Below, piece by piece: positions 10,832-22,769 of a stretch of DNA of 64,000 nt. The DNA comes from Platycnemis pennipes (taxonomy: Eukaryota > Arthropoda > Insecta > Odonata > Platycnemididae). The stretch covers positions 115,713,271-115,777,270 of the forward strand of contig OW121851.1 of NCBI GenBank assembly GCA_933228895.1, written 5' to 3'. A program made the translations under genes and the position numbers. The notes below the pieces were generated by a model. It had not been told where the DNA came from. It saw only the letters and a list, made by a program, of their open reading frames with translations, and ran no database searches. Positions within the stretch are counted from its first letter, which is position 1. Every line of letters starts with the position of its first letter.

Positions 10832-13195
10832 TAGAGATGGCTTCTCGAATCCACCTAACCCCCCGAATCTACCGAATCTTACTGGATTCGAGGATTCGAA
10901 ATTTTTGGCTGGATTCGATCGAATCCAGTTTGAATTCCAAAGAGCAATTTTATTTTATCAAACCTTTTTTAAAGCTTTCTTAAGAATATTACTATAACCT
11001 TCATTGCCATAACCACATAATTCATCGTTTTTACTGTCTCTCTTAAACACGTCAATTTTTACTGCATCAAAGCGTAAGATGCAAATTTTGTCATAAAAAT
11101 ATGATTTAGATGTAGATAAATGCATGAGGAATTTCGCTCGTGAACTCGTAGGTGGAGATAGCTCTCCATTTGCCGTAAGATGGCAGGCACAATGCAGTCG
11201 TTAGTGTTAATATGGGGTTTACCAACATACCGTATTTACTCGTGTATCCCGCGCACCCCTATTTTCATGCAGGTTCGTGAGGAAAAAATTATTTCTATCA
11301 AAAAAAAAAATATTTTTCCCTTGAGTCTGCATCATTTTGTCATAACATGAATGCACGTTCTTTAATAGAAATGCTGTGCCTAAATTACGTGTACGTCTTT
11401 CTCATCAATTGATTGAATTACGTGTTATTATCGTCACGATCGTCATCAATGCACGGCCTCTTTTACTGTGCATCTGTTTCTCGTAGCATCTCACAGTAAT
11501 CACAGTTTCATACGATCACATCATCCAGCTATAAAAACGGCATTTGTTCAAAAGAACATCCAACTGAAATAATTGCAAAAATATATACAATTTCAACCCG
11601 TGATTACTCTATTATTACGGAAATCGTTGGCATATCAACAAAAAAAAGCCAAACGCCATCCATACCTGATAGCGGTGATCTCGTCTGCTCTCTGCGTAGT
11701 AGCTGTGGACTGGGACGATTTAACAACGCCGAAAAGTCTTGGGAACACACGGAAAAAACTAAGCTCAATGTAATAACAATTATAATTCTTATAAAACTAA
11801 AGAAAAACACATTCCCGGAAATATAATCATAAATCACTAATGAGTATTCATATCATAACAGTTCTCATTCTTAGTTTTCGTCACTGCTAGATTCAGATGC
11901 ACCATATTTCCTTTATGGAGCTCGATTTCCTATTTTTTCGGCATCATTTATAATATGTAGCTTTATATACTCACAGGAAACTATTGAAATTTCACATCAG
12001 AATTCATTTTAGGGTGATAATAGCAAATTATTTGAAAATGCTAAATGATCGATTCGAACGCGTTTACTACTCTCACGCTTGGAGCGGATAGCACGGATAG
12101 TAAGAAGGTATATTCTCTGAGCATACGAATATTGCCACCACGTAACAAATTTTTTGTTGTGTCTTTGCAATGTAGCTTTAATGTGTACGCAAAAGGAGCT
12201 ATCTATTTGTACGTAAAAATGTTGCTACAGACATGTGATACCGAAACAAACTCCGCTTACGATTTTGAAAAAACATAAAACTCCTCGCGGCAGCTTACAG
12301 TATACAGTATATTTAAATACATATCAGTGCTACAATGTGTTGTCCTACTTACGATCTATACACGATAAATCTATTGCTTTGACAAATGGTGTTTCTGATC
12401 TAGCATTTCTTCCAGTACCGTTGTACGCTCATACTTTGTTAAACGCAGATTTTTATTTTTAATTACATACTTCAAAATTTCAGAATACTTTACAATGTAC
12501 GATTTACTACTAAACCATGCTGCGAAGACTAGTATACCACTACTACTAGACAGAATGCGAAACTTAGGAGAGAAAACAACAGGAATCTGAGGAAAAATGG
12601 TTCACGGCTAACACGAAATCTGGAGGATTCATATAAGCTGCGCACCCCCATTTTTTCTCCGGCGTTTCGGGAAAAAAGGTGCGCGGCTTACATGAGTAAA
12701 TATGGTCGATATTTTAAAATAATATAGAATTTTTTTTACTGCTAAAGAAGGTCAAACGTAAATAATGTATACTATCTTAAAGAAAAAAATATTTTTTTAA
12801 ATGTAGTCTTCAACTACTGAGTGATCATGTGAAATTTCTTTTGTTCTATGTGTAAATTAGAACAAAATGAAAAATGAATAATTTTGTCGGAAACACATTA
12901 GTGTATCCTGAATGAGTTAATTTGTTTTGGTTTTGCAGCAATAAATATTAATAATATGGTCAGATTCGATTTAGATTTTTTTGTAGTGTTATGTTGTTTA
13001 TTAAACTGCAGATATAACAAACACTTACTGCACATGCATTCACTTTTGCTTTGCATGATAACTATTTGAAAAGGAAACATGCCTGTCATCACAATGTTCA
13101 TAAACGGAAAGGTAGATTCGGGATTCGATTCAAATCTTAGTTGGATTCGATTTGGGATTCGGATTCGAGGAAAAAGTGGATTCGACCCACCTCTA
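10832..13195. mobile_element. hAT-type element carrying a nested DNA transposon
   Basis: The 2.36-kb element starts TAGAGATGGCTTCTCGAATC and ends GATTCGACCCACCTCTA. It is flanked by the 8-bp duplication GTCATTAT (10,824-10,831 and 13,196-13,203). Subterminal regions are full of GGATTCGA/TCGAATCC words in both orientations, a pattern of transposase-binding repeats common in hAT elements. Most of the interior is a second element (11,229-12,706). No hAT transposase frame is recognisable. It lies in the last MED23 intron. Confidence 0.8.
11229..12706. mobile_element. Nested DNA transposon with about 29-bp inverted ends
   Basis: The 1.48-kb segment begins ACCGTATTTACTCGTGTA and continues with a GCGCACC word. 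It ends with GGTGCGCGGCTTACATGAG and then TAAATATGGT, an imperfect inverted repeat of about 29 bp. No convincing target duplication was found, so the superfamily is not assigned. Open frames inside it are short (up to 77 codons) and match nothing I recognise. It interrupts the hAT element at 10,832-13,195. Confidence 0.6.
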
Positions 13196-13203
13196 GTCAT
13201 TAT

Positions 13204-14039
13204 TGTCATCTCTCAGCTGCCTTATAGATTTCTGCACACCTCATGCATAGCTCAAAACCTGGCTACAGCTCACATTCACCCATCTTCTATAATTTGCTTC
13301 AACCTTCCTCTCAATCATTTGCCCTTAATCCTGTCATGCTCAAGGTGCTAATTTTTTTCTATAAAATGCTCAGGGTACCTATATATCAGTCCCAGAAAGG
13401 TAGTTTTCTTAATAATTGTTTTATTTAAAAATATTTAATAGACTCATAAAAAATTGTTAAATTAAGCAAAAAAAAAAGGTTCAAATAAAATTTTAAATAT
13501 TCAAACTTCTAGATCAAATGTTAGGCTTGAAAGAAATTTGTGTGAGCAAGGAGTTATATTTTCAAGACTTAGCCATCAGGGACAGGAAAAATGCAAATTT
13601 TGCGAGAAGGAAAGGTTTAAACCATGATGACACATTGCCATAATCAGTCGAAGGCTGAAACCCTTAGTAATCTTACTGCTGTTTGTGCATTTTGTTAATT
13701 TCTCTGCATCTATAATTTTGAATACTTGTGTGATTTCTTCTTTATTCACTTAACTTGAAGCTCTTAGTGCTTGTTTAATCCTACTTCTGTGAATCTCTCT
13801 AATTATCTTCAATTTTCAACTTGTTGATGTTTATATGCGTTTATGGAATAATAAACTTGGTAATCCTAAACAGGTTTATTTGGTAGCAAGATACACTACT
13901 CTTTGGTATAATATTGTGCAAGTGATGGTGCATAGTTGAGCAGTTAAGGTCTGAGAGTAGGGTTGGGGAATTAGGGCTGTAAAAATCATATGAAAATGAA
14001 GGTTGTGTTGGAAGGGAGGTGTTAATGACTGAAAATGGA
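13204..14039. other. MED23 intron, no element recognised
   Basis: AT-rich sequence between the hAT element and a LINE fragment. I see no supported feature. Confidence 0.45.
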
Positions 14040-14830
14040 CACCAGAGTTGGGTGAAGCCTCTTTGTTTAAACCTTTAGACACCCTTTCTTCTTTTAACTT
14101 GAACATCACCAATAACGAAGCTACTAGAGTCAGTCTTACCTCTGCAACTGTCGTTGATGTTATATTTGCCAATAATGATTTAATGTCTGTCAGTGGCATA
14201 TCTATGGAGGGGCTATAGCTCTCCCCCCTCCTCCCATTGCTTAACTTAACTTAATTGAAACTTACACTTAAAAAAATCGAAATTTTTGGAGGGTACCACT
14301 TTGTACAAGTATTTGTTATATTTTCGAGCTAATTTACGTACTATAATGAATTAATATACAAATTAGTTTTAAACTTAAGGCCTATTTTACATGCTTTTGA
14401 TTACAGTTGGTATGTTACGTATTCCCCACAGATTCCCCGGTTAGCCCCCCCTTTGATCCAAACCTAGATCCGCCACTGATGTCTGTGGAAACTAATGTTC
14501 ACATATCACATATTTCAGACCATTTTCTACTACTTTCCTTATTTGTTGTAGCTCTTTTAAAAAAATTACAATGTTATGTAAGAGACTTTTCTGATGAAAA
14601 ATTGATGACAGTGTTCTGTTCTGAACCCAGTGCTGTTTCTGTTTCTTTTAATTATAAATGACCTCCCAGATACGTACAAATCTGTACCAGGTGTCTTCCA
14701 GTACTGTACGTGGATGATACCAATATTTTAGTGTTTGCCTGATCTATTGAAAGGCTGACTTTAAGATCTCATAACACTGCACTTCTCCTACAAGATTGGT
14801 GTAACCAAAATTCTCTCAATGTGGAGTTAT
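14040..14830 (+). mobile_element. Degenerate LINE fragment (APE endonuclease end to RT), split by a hAT MITE
   Basis: Translating across 14,090-14,190 and resuming at 14,487 gives the end of an APE-type endonuclease, with a DVIFANN stretch on one side of the insertion and HISHISDHFLL on the other. About 14,620-14,830 gives a reverse transcriptase piece with INDLPDTYKSVPG, then a VDDT stretch shifted in frame. This order and these motifs fit Jockey/CR1/L2-like LINEs. Stops and shifts make it non-functional. The hAT MITE at 14,191-14,478 sits between the two parts with its own target duplication, so it is the younger insertion. Confidence 0.7.
14191..14478. mobile_element. hAT-type MITE nested in a LINE fragment
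   Basis: The 288-bp element starts CAGTGGCATATCTA and ends TAGATCCGCCACTG. It is flanked by the 8-bp duplication ATGTCTGT (14,183-14,190 and 14,479-14,486). CAGTGGC-type ends with an 8-bp duplication are diagnostic of hAT. Its removal restores continuity of the surrounding LINE endonuclease frame, which confirms the boundaries. Confidence 0.9.
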
Positions 14831-16132
14831 CAAATTTAATTTATTTCTGTAATAATACATAATAAACATCTACAGTAAACTCTCGGCAATACAAAGTTTT
14901 GATTATACAAAGCAAAACTGCCGGTCCCGACAAAAAGCCTATATAATATATAGTAAATACATGGCAAAATTCGAAAATATGAATTTCGGGCCCGGTCCCC
15001 AGAAATACATGGAAATCATTTTTATGAACCTCTGCATAAAACTGCTTCAGCAAAATTATATTTGCCGGCGTAGACACCTAACAAATCAGTGTTGCTGATG
15101 GTGGTTTATCGAAAGTGAAATGCGTGAATAGTAGTGCATTCATCTCCCACATATGTCAGTCTCGCCCTATCATTTTTGCATGTAACTCCACATATCATTT
15201 ATACCTTGAGTAATGTGGAAATTATAGCTAATACCAGCCATTTATCCTATAATGGTTATTTTTTGTTTTAACCATTCCAGCATTTCCATAATGTACACTA
15301 TTCTCTTTCGATAAGAACTAACGTTTGATGGCACATACCATGCTGCTGCTGTGCGCCTGGAATTATGGCACGCATCAGTCATTTTCAGGAGCAGCTGCGT
15401 GTGGCACCTTGTCGACCAAGCTTTCGCAGCCTTTCCAGGTCGCATCTCTATGGTGAATTAAAATTATTCCTCTTCTTCCTGGTATTAATTGTGGAGGGAA
15501 TCCCCCTCCTCTGTCTCATGCCGTGTATGTCAGGTGACGTCAATCACTTTGGGAGAGTTACAGTTGACCACTTCCCCCCTCCCCCTAATTCGGCCACTAT
15601 GGATGTTTAGGGTGTCTCCTGAGAAGGTCGTCATGGTCGGCTGCCTCAAGTTGTTGACCCCACATCTATCCTTCCGAAGCAATCACTTCCATGTGGCACT
15701 CAGTCGAATGACATCATCCCAGTTGAAATTCTGTGGTCATTTCTCAATCTCGATTGCCTTGCAGATGAGTCGGGGGAAATAATGTTTTTCCCGTAACAAC
15801 ACCTGTATTTCCTCCGTGCAAATGAGATGGTTTTCACCCAGTCCTCCCAATAAAACATGCTCTGCGATGCCTGATTCCTTTATGTTGCTGCATGCTATGG
15901 GTCTTTGGTGCTCCATCTGTCTGCATGTGACGAAACGTCCGGTTTGGCTGACCTATACTTTTCTGCAGGACCAAGGGATTTCATATACTCCTTCTGTATA
16001 GAGTGGGTAAAGCTTATCTTTGGCTGAGAGCAGCATATTTCTTATCTTGGATAGGGTTGAGAACCACATCTCGATGTTAGCTCTACGGAGTATCCAAGAG
16101 ATCCATTCGGTTGTCCCAGCAATGTAGGGGAT

Positions 16133-16620
16133 CTAGAATATTTCAATTCTGCCGCGTGAACGGCGGTGAAATTCACATAAATTGCCATGCGAAAAAATTC
16201 ACCTGGACCGGGAATCGAACCACGGACCTTTGGCTTTCCGGGCCACTGCGCAGACCACTACGCTACCCAGGATCCCTAATTCGCATAGCAATTTTACCGA
16301 GGTTCAGGTACTAGATGTTGGGCCCTCGCGGTCCATCAAGGATGGCAACGCAAGGGAGACTGGGCTTCAAGGAAGCCACTACCAAAGGTGAACCCCATCC
16401 AGCGCTTAAGCCGCGCTTGGCGGTAAATCTAGAATATTTCAATTCTGCCGCGTGAACGGCGGTGAAATTCACATAAATTGCCATGCGGGAAAAAAAAAAA
16501 ATTGCTATGCGAATTAGGGATCCTGGGTAGCGTAGTGGTCTGCGCAGTGGCCCGGAAAGCCAACGTTCCGTGGTTCGATTCCCGGTCCAGGTGAATTTTT
16601 TTGCATGGCAATTTATGTGG
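16133..16620. mobile_element. tRNA-derived SINE composite (two inverted heads) in the PLE
   Basis: Two tRNA-like heads lie in opposite orientation. On the plus strand, 16,519-16,594 reads like a tRNA with an A-box-like TAGCGTAGTGGTCTGCGC and a B-box GGTTCGATTCC. The same head is inverted at about 16,198-16,275. A body segment containing TTCTGCCGCGTGAACGGCGG is present twice in the same orientation (about 16,134-16,188 and 16,430-16,485). The whole 488-bp unit is flanked by the 11-bp duplication ATGTAGGGGAT (16,122-16,132 and 16,621-16,631), so it entered the PLE as one unit or grew there later. Confidence 0.8.
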
Positions 16621-17352
16621 ATGTAGGGGATGATGGCACGTGCCGTGGGCTTCGGGAAGTCACCTTCCGATTGCTTAGTCTTGACTTTTAAGTTCCGCCG
16701 TATGTATGACTCCATGTAGCTATTTCTCATGAGGGCGTTATGTATATGTTCCTCCTCGGTTTTGAGCAAAGATTCGTCACACATGACTCTCTGGCCCTGT
16801 GAATTGGAATTTTAGCCAATGCCGCTTTTTGTCTGGGGTGATGGTGGGAGGCTGCATGGAGGTACCAGTCAGTGTGTGTTTTCTTCTGGTAGACTCTTTG
16901 CTACAGGGACCCATTTTCTCCCCTCTGCACCAGAACGTCAAGGAATGGTAAACATCCACATGACGAGGGAGAGTGGGCTGCCCATGGCTGCTCCATCTTT
17001 TGGCTCGTACACCGTTCCACAGAAAATAATTACTTCTCAGGTGGAAATCAGCCTATTTTGGAGAATCCGGCAGTAGGCTGTAGTCATTTAATTTCCTCAG
17101 GATTCGCATAGAGTCATCTATGGACACCTTGGTGAAGAGAGAAATGACATCAAAAGAAACTAAGATGTTGTTCTCTGTGTCAGATTTTTGCAATGAATTC
17201 TGCTGGTTTTCATGCAAGAACCTATTTGTCTGACGAAAGGTTGAAGTCCGAGAGCAAGATGGCGGGCAAGGTCATAGGTGGGAGATCCGATGGAACTCAC
17301 GATTGGGCACACGGGGATTCCTTCCTTATGAATCTTCAGTAAGCCGTATAAT

Positions 17353-18069
17353 TTACGAGGCTGGGAAGAGGATGGTAGTATTCTCCGTTGTTCCTCCGGA
17401 GGAATATTTGAGTGCTTCCCTCGTCTCGCATTCAACTTTCGCTGTGGGATCTTTCTTCAGTTTGCTGTAGGTCAGGTCTTTCAACAATGTCTTGATTTTA
17501 TGGTATTCAGATGCCAACATAATGAGAGTGGCATTGTCTTTGTCCACTGGTAAAATCGGGATATTGTTGTTCGACTTCCATTCATGAAGAGCCCATCTTT
17601 CTGCAGCTGTTATGTTCGCTTTCAGAGGCATGGACTTGGAGATGACTTCCGCGACTTCTTGATGCAAGGGTTCAGCTTTATCTGGTGGCAACTTGCGCAG
17701 TGCGCTTTCCAAGCAGGTTATCAGCACTTCTTTAGGAACATGAATTGGAGAGATGGCGAAGTTGAGTCCCTTGGTTAGTATTGATGTGGCTCCATCGCTG
17801 AGGAGTGTCTCTGTCAAGTTGTAGATGACCTCTGGGTCAGTGGCGTCAGGAAGCTTCGGGTGCTGCTTCTCATGGAAACAGCTGAATTTCTTCTCTTGTC
17901 TCATAGTGGCCGAGGAGAAGATTCTGTTGGCCGAGGAATAGGTGATGCGGTCAACAGGAGTAGGTGTGCTTTGATCTTCTTTATCTGTCATGTCAAGCTT
18001 GAAGGGGAAGGGGGGCCAGTTGATGGCATCACGTTCCTTCCTCTTCTTCTGGGCAACCCTGGGGGGCAT
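17353..18069 (-). pseudogene. PLE N-terminal and early RT open frame
   Basis: This 238-codon frame starts with a basic segment (PPRVAQKKRKERD) and contains ITAAERWALHEWKSNNNIPI and LPVDKDNATLIML. These match the PLE block in which an Asn-hydrophobic-x-x-x-x-ADKG/DK motif opens the RT domain. Its last residues run out of frame where the LKIHK block starts in the next frame at about 17,435, so a frame change lies between about 17,353 and 17,435. Confidence 0.7.
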
Positions 18070-18585
18070 GTGCCGGTGGCTGATTTGAACCGCTTAGTGT
18101 ACTGAGTGGAATGGGGAGGGTCAGGGATGCGGCATCCTTTGTTTACGGGTAGGTCTTCGACCTCTCCTCTTGCACTTTGACACCTCTAGACCATCCCCTC
18201 CCTTTCCCCCACACATCCCTCGCGTAGATATAAGAAGCAAATGTCTATTTTTAGCATCCATACTAGTTTCCTGTCTCTGCACAGACTGCGGATTCTGAAA
18301 ATAAAATTATTATTACAAAATGTTCAACTTTTGTTTTACATACGTTTTCAATACTCGGACGAAATTTTGCCAACACTATGATTGCCGACTTTAAACCTTT
18401 TACATAAGAAACGCAAGTAGGTACGTATTTATTTTATGATCTTTTAAGACATGCGATACAGTGTATGATACTAAGGCATCTTTTAAGAATGCTTTCACGA
18501 ACAAAGACGAAAAAAGTTTAACAATGTTGCCGATGACTACAAAAGTTAGAGAAAACAAAGATAAAATTTTTTTCACGATTTATTG

Positions 18586-19916
18586 TATCATCATCATCAT
18601 TGGTCAACAATCCTAGGATTGGTTTGACGCAGCTTTCCACTTGATTCTTCTATCAGCCAACCATTTCATTATGACGTAATTCTTCTCTTTTGCATCCTTC
18701 ACAACCTGTTCCATGTATCTCATACGAGGCCTGCCTTTTCCAATCTTCCCGTTCACTTTTCCCTCGTCGATAGTCTTCATCAGGCCATTGTGTCTCAAGA
18801 TATGGCCAATTAAGTTTTCCCTTCTTCTTTTTAGAGTTGTCATCAGATTTCTCTTTTCTCCTACTCTACTTAGCACTTCCTCGTTACTTACTCAGTCGAT
18901 CCATTTAATATTCAGCATTCTTATGCAGCACCACATTTCAAATGCTTCTACCCTTTTCTTCTCCGCTGCTGTCATCGTCCATGATTCACTGCCGTAAAGA
19001 AACATGCTCCAGATGTATGTTCTGATGAACTGTTTCCTTACTTCTATGCTTGTCTTTCCTGCTGTAAGTAGATTCTGCTTTTGGAAAAATGCCCTCTTTG
19101 CCTGGGCTATTCTACTCACTATTTCTTTCTTGCTTCGTCCATCGTTGGTTACTCGGCTTCCTAGATAACAGAACTCTTTAACCTCATCAAGTTTTTGTTT
19201 TCCTAGTTTGACATTGGTTTTCGCCTCTTCTTTCTTGCTGCACACCAATATCTTAGTCTTCTTCTTATTTATCTTCAGCTGATATCTGGCCATTGTCCTT
19301 TCCATGGTTACTACAATCTTGTTCAGCTCCTTCTCTGTCTCTGCTATGAGAGCTATGTCATCAGCAAATCGTAGCATACTGATTGTTTCTCCGTGGATTA
19401 TTACTCCAGAACACTTCTCCTTGACTTCATTTATGGCTCTCTCGATGTAAATATTAAAAATTACGGGAGACAGTGCGCAGCCTTGTCTCACTCCTTTCCT
19501 TATTCTTGCCTCTTCACAGCTGGGTCCAGATTTAATCACAGCAAGTTGGTTTTTGTACAGACTGTGTATAATTCTTCGGTCATTGTATGACACTCCAATT
19601 CCCTTCAGAATTCCAAGCATTGAAACTCAATCCACGTTGTCAAAGGCCTTCTCTAAATCCACAAATGCAATGAACGTCGGTTTGTTCTTCTCCATTCTCT
19701 TCTCTATGAGTAGCCAAAGGGCCAATATTGCTTCCCTTGTACCCTTACTTTTCCTGAATCCGAATTGATCTTCATCCAGGAACTCCTCTGCTTTTCGTTC
19801 TATTCTTCTGTAGATGATCCTGGTCAGTATCTTCGATGCATGTGACGTCAGGCTTATAGTCCTAAAATTTTCACATTTCTCCGCTCTCTTCTTTTTGGGA
19901 ATAGGAATGATGATGT
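18586..19916 (-). mobile_element. 5'-truncated LINE, copy 1 (APE-type, RTE-like tail)
   Basis: Reading the minus strand, the copy begins near 19,916 inside the RT domain (PIPKKKRA, then FRTISLTSHASKIL). It runs through FVDLEKAFDNVD, RQGCALSPVIFNIYIERAI, FADDIALIAETEKEL (the catalytic FADD), YLGSRVTNDGRSKKEI and the C-terminal segment. It ends with a palindrome CAATCCTAGGATTG and an (ATC)n tail at 18,588-18,603. Stops occur, for example just after the FDNVD block near 19,628. Microsatellite tails of this sort are usual for RTE-like LINEs; the clade is inferred. Confidence 0.85.
18892..19620 (-). pseudogene. LINE reverse transcriptase open frame (copy 1)
   Basis: This 242-codon frame contains the RT core after the first catalytic Asp, with GVRQGCALSPVIFNIYIERA, MLRFADDIALIAE and YLGSRVTNDGRSKKE. 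It stops near 18,892 in the region that is continued in copy 2 by a further short segment. An in-frame TGA just upstream, at a position occupied by Trp in copy 2, separates it from the first RT blocks. It is very similar to the frame at 31,176-31,979 on the other strand. Confidence 0.85.
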
Positions 19917-20219
19917 TGATTTATTGTAATGTTCGAAATTACGAAGTGCCAATTTACCGGCCCCGCTAACTTCATATTATCGAGGCTACTGTATCACTTA
20001 TCTCTGTTAATATTGGTAGTAAACCTACTCCACAAAATAATAATTCCTCTATCTATTGAGTAATATATGACACGGCTTACCAATAACAACCAGTCAAATT
20101 GCAAAAATCTGGCAAGCAATGAATCGCAAATGCTATGTACAGCAATAGGGAAGACAGGTTGTTGCTAAACTTAAAGAAGAATTACACTTTTGGGAACCTT
20201 CCAAATGAGCGTAACCATA

Positions 20220-21593
20220 CAGGGTGGCTACTGAGACCCAATTTTTAAATTCCCTGACTTTTCCTTGACGGACTCACAAATTTCCCTGACTGATCGCCAA
20301 AAGGGCTCCTATTATCTGAATATTTTATTTCTGCTGAATTAAATTTCCTTCAAAACTCAGAAAATGTTAAAAGCTGATATCAATACATTAAGATCTACAA
20401 ATATACTCTAATGAAAAAGTATATTAAATCTTCCATCAGTTAAACCCTCATGCAAACTATACGCACTTTTCATACACACATTCCGTGGCCGTGTATCGCA
20501 TTTCCATGGCCGTATGTTTCCTTCAGTAAAATTACAATGATGATGTCTAATCCTTAAAGAAAGAAGTAGCGTGTCGCGGTAGTTCTGGGAAGTTGACGAT
20601 TACTGAAAAGGCATCGAAGAGAAAGTTAATGGCCGATTTACTGGCGGACTCCGGTACAGGTATCACTAAGGTGCGCGAAAAATACAAACCAAAGCCAAGT
20701 TGTTGGACTGGATGAAACTCGGATGGCACGAGTGACATTCAGAAGCGAATAACCAATTGATTAACGTGGTTATAACCCCTAGATTGTGAGAGGGAACCAA
20801 AAATGTAAAAATATTTGTATAAACAAACAAAACGTAATCGCAGCACTGCGACCGAGGCAATTAGCAACAGCAGTATCGTATTCAGGAATATCATATTTGA
20901 GGTGGTTTGTAACATGACTAAATTGCTTCGAGAGGGAGCTAAGGGGACCATTCAATAATTACATTGAGCGTGAAAGTTGGGGAGGGGAGGATGACTCCTC
21001 TTACTGTCTTACGAACGGGGGTATGATAATCGAAGATGATCTTACGTAAGATTTTGTTTACACGAGTGATCGTACTTGTATTACCATTCTAATAATCATC
21101 GTCTTGTATTTTTATAATGCAAGCACGTATTAAATACGAGCTATTGTGCTCCACCTGCCTCTAGATCTGAGTCTCAGATGTTAAAAAAAACGAGAGGTAA
21201 AATTTTCCGAACAACATAGCCTCGGGTTCCTTGTGATGAGCGGAATGCATGTGATCATGAATTTTAACATTACTAGGCAAATATCAAATTAAGGATGCAC
21301 ACAAGGGATACATTGTTCGTCTGATTCACAACCAAGTAACTAAGAGACACTACTAATAAGATTCACAACTGAATGTTCCACAAATTGATGGGGCTTATTC
21401 CATACACGTCAGCGACAGATATTAGTTTTAGTTGGTGAAATAAATGGTGGGAAAGACTGGGCGATAAACGTAATGGTAGAAAAATAATGAGAATTTCGTT
21501 GTTTATCCCTGAATGTCACGATAATTCCCTGACTTTTCCAGAAATGCAAAATTCCCTGACAATTCCAGGTTTTCCCTGACGATCGCCACCCTG
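20220..21593. mobile_element. DNA transposon with CAGGGTGGC ends (hAT-like)
   Basis: The 1.37-kb element begins CAGGGTGGCTACTGAG and ends GACGATCGCCACCCTG. It is flanked by CCATA at 20,215-20,219 and 21,594-21,598. Near both ends the words AATTCCCTGAC and TTTCCCTGAC recur several times, like subterminal binding repeats. The ends look hAT-like but only a 5-bp duplication is visible, so the superfamily is tentative. No transposase frame is recognised inside. Confidence 0.7.
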
Positions 21594-22261
21594 CCATAGT
21601 AATGGTCAGTATAAGCGGGACTGCCTCTTCAAGGGCTGGTGGCTATGCTTGAAAGTATCTACATAAAAATTCAAGTTGTCCAGTGTTAACGTGAGCTTTG
21701 TAAGAGCGAATCCTAGAGTGAAGTTGGTTTTGTTATTACGAAAGAAGTTAATTGAGAGGGCCGAGCATAGATAGTAAGGACCCAACCAGTGAAATTTTGT
21801 GAAACTGCCTCTGAGCCCCGAGAGATGTCATCAGGGACGGCGGATGTTTGTGGAACACTCTAAAATACAAAACCTGCAGCCAACAAACTTCTCGGGGAAT
21901 GTGGAGACATAAGCATCTCGTCATACGAAAAGTTATGAATATGAGGTCATCAGGGGAAAGGTTTTTTGATACCTCAATTTGATCTAATTTTGTCATTAAC
22001 ACTTCTATTAACATTGTGTTTTGTGTTGAATAATTTATTCAGAGGATAATTTGTTACAATGACATTAAATTGTTATTGTTTATTTAGTTCGCGAAACACT
22101 CAATAATTTTGTTGTTCTGATTTTAATTGGGTATGATAATGCAGATTACACTGCATATAATTCGTGTTAAGTTTCTTGAAACGTGATCACTAGTCCAATG
22201 GAAGTACTTCAAAAAGGGTAGGCACCATCTTGATTTGAATGCGAAATTCTTAGAACAGCAA

Positions 22262-22562
22262 CTGAACCCATTACCCCAAAAGAACTCAAAAAGTAAGGCC
22301 TTAAGAAATGTAGTAGGTATCCAATGTGTCTGTGATCTAGTCGTCTATAAATAAAACCCCTAGAAAGGGGTCTATAAATGTGTTTGTGATCTAATGTGAA
22401 TATTTTTTTGGTCATTAACCATTACCCTAAAAGAACTCAAAAAGTAAGGCCTTAAGGAATGTAGTAGGTATCCAATGTGTCTGTGATCTAGTCGTCTATA
22501 AATGAAACCCCTAGAAAGGGGTCTATAAATGTGTTTGTGATCTAATGTGAATATTTTTTTTT
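22262..22562. repeat. Two-copy tandem repeat, about 151-bp unit
   Basis: A unit containing AAAAGAACTCAAAAAGTAAG, TAGTCGTCTATAAAT and CCCCTAGAAAGGGGTCTATA appears at about 22,262-22,411 and again at 22,413-22,562 with few differences. Each unit has an internal hairpin (CCCCTAGAAAGGGG). The near identity points to a recent duplication. Confidence 0.85.
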
Positions 22563-22769
22563 TAAAGAAGAGTGATAATGGTGGATCAAATTGCATCGCA
22601 AGGGATATATACCAATATGAAATACTATTAGGATTATTTTGATTAGCTATTCAATAATGGGCATGAATTCGTGCTGCTGTAGTCACATACTGAAGATGTA
22701 TTTCCTGAATAATTGATTATGGCCTTTCAGTGTTGGCCTTTAGTGGGTTATGTAGTAGCAATTAAGGTA

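Larger units (their letters stand above)
15590..18110 (-). mobile_element. Penelope-like retroelement (PLE), broken
   Basis: Reading the minus strand, an N-terminal frame starts at 18,069 and runs to 17,353. It is followed by RT blocks in shifted frames: LYGLLKIHKEGIPVCPIVSS (about 17,355-17,295), VSFDVISLFTKVSIDDSMRI (about 17,155-17,095) and GAAMGSPLSL (about 17,000-16,970). A GIY-YIG-type endonuclease remnant follows at about 15,990-15,900, with VYEIPWSCRKVYVSQTGR. This RT plus GIY-YIG order defines canonical PLEs. The copy is disrupted by frame changes and by a SINE composite at 16,133-16,620, and the YxDD block is not recognisable. Confidence 0.8.
14873..19991. mobile_element. Probable pogo/Tigger-type shell containing later insertions
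   Basis: The left end CAGTAAACTCTCGGCAATAC follows TA at 14,871-14,872. The right end, read inverted, is CAGTAGCCTCGATAATATGA and is followed by TA at 19,992-19,993. The two ends are only moderately similar but share the CAGTA start, a CTC-rich part and an ATA..AAG stretch. A related end occurs at the right border of the Tigger copy near 62,339. If real, the 5.1 kb is an old element hosting the PLE (15.2-18.1 kb) and the LINE (18.6-19.9 kb). No transposase was identified in it. Confidence 0.4.

Noticed and set aside
16519..16594. A tRNA gene
   Set aside because: Promoter boxes are present but the anticodon stem and loop do not fold properly, and the unit is duplicated, inverted and flanked by a target duplication; it is a SINE head.
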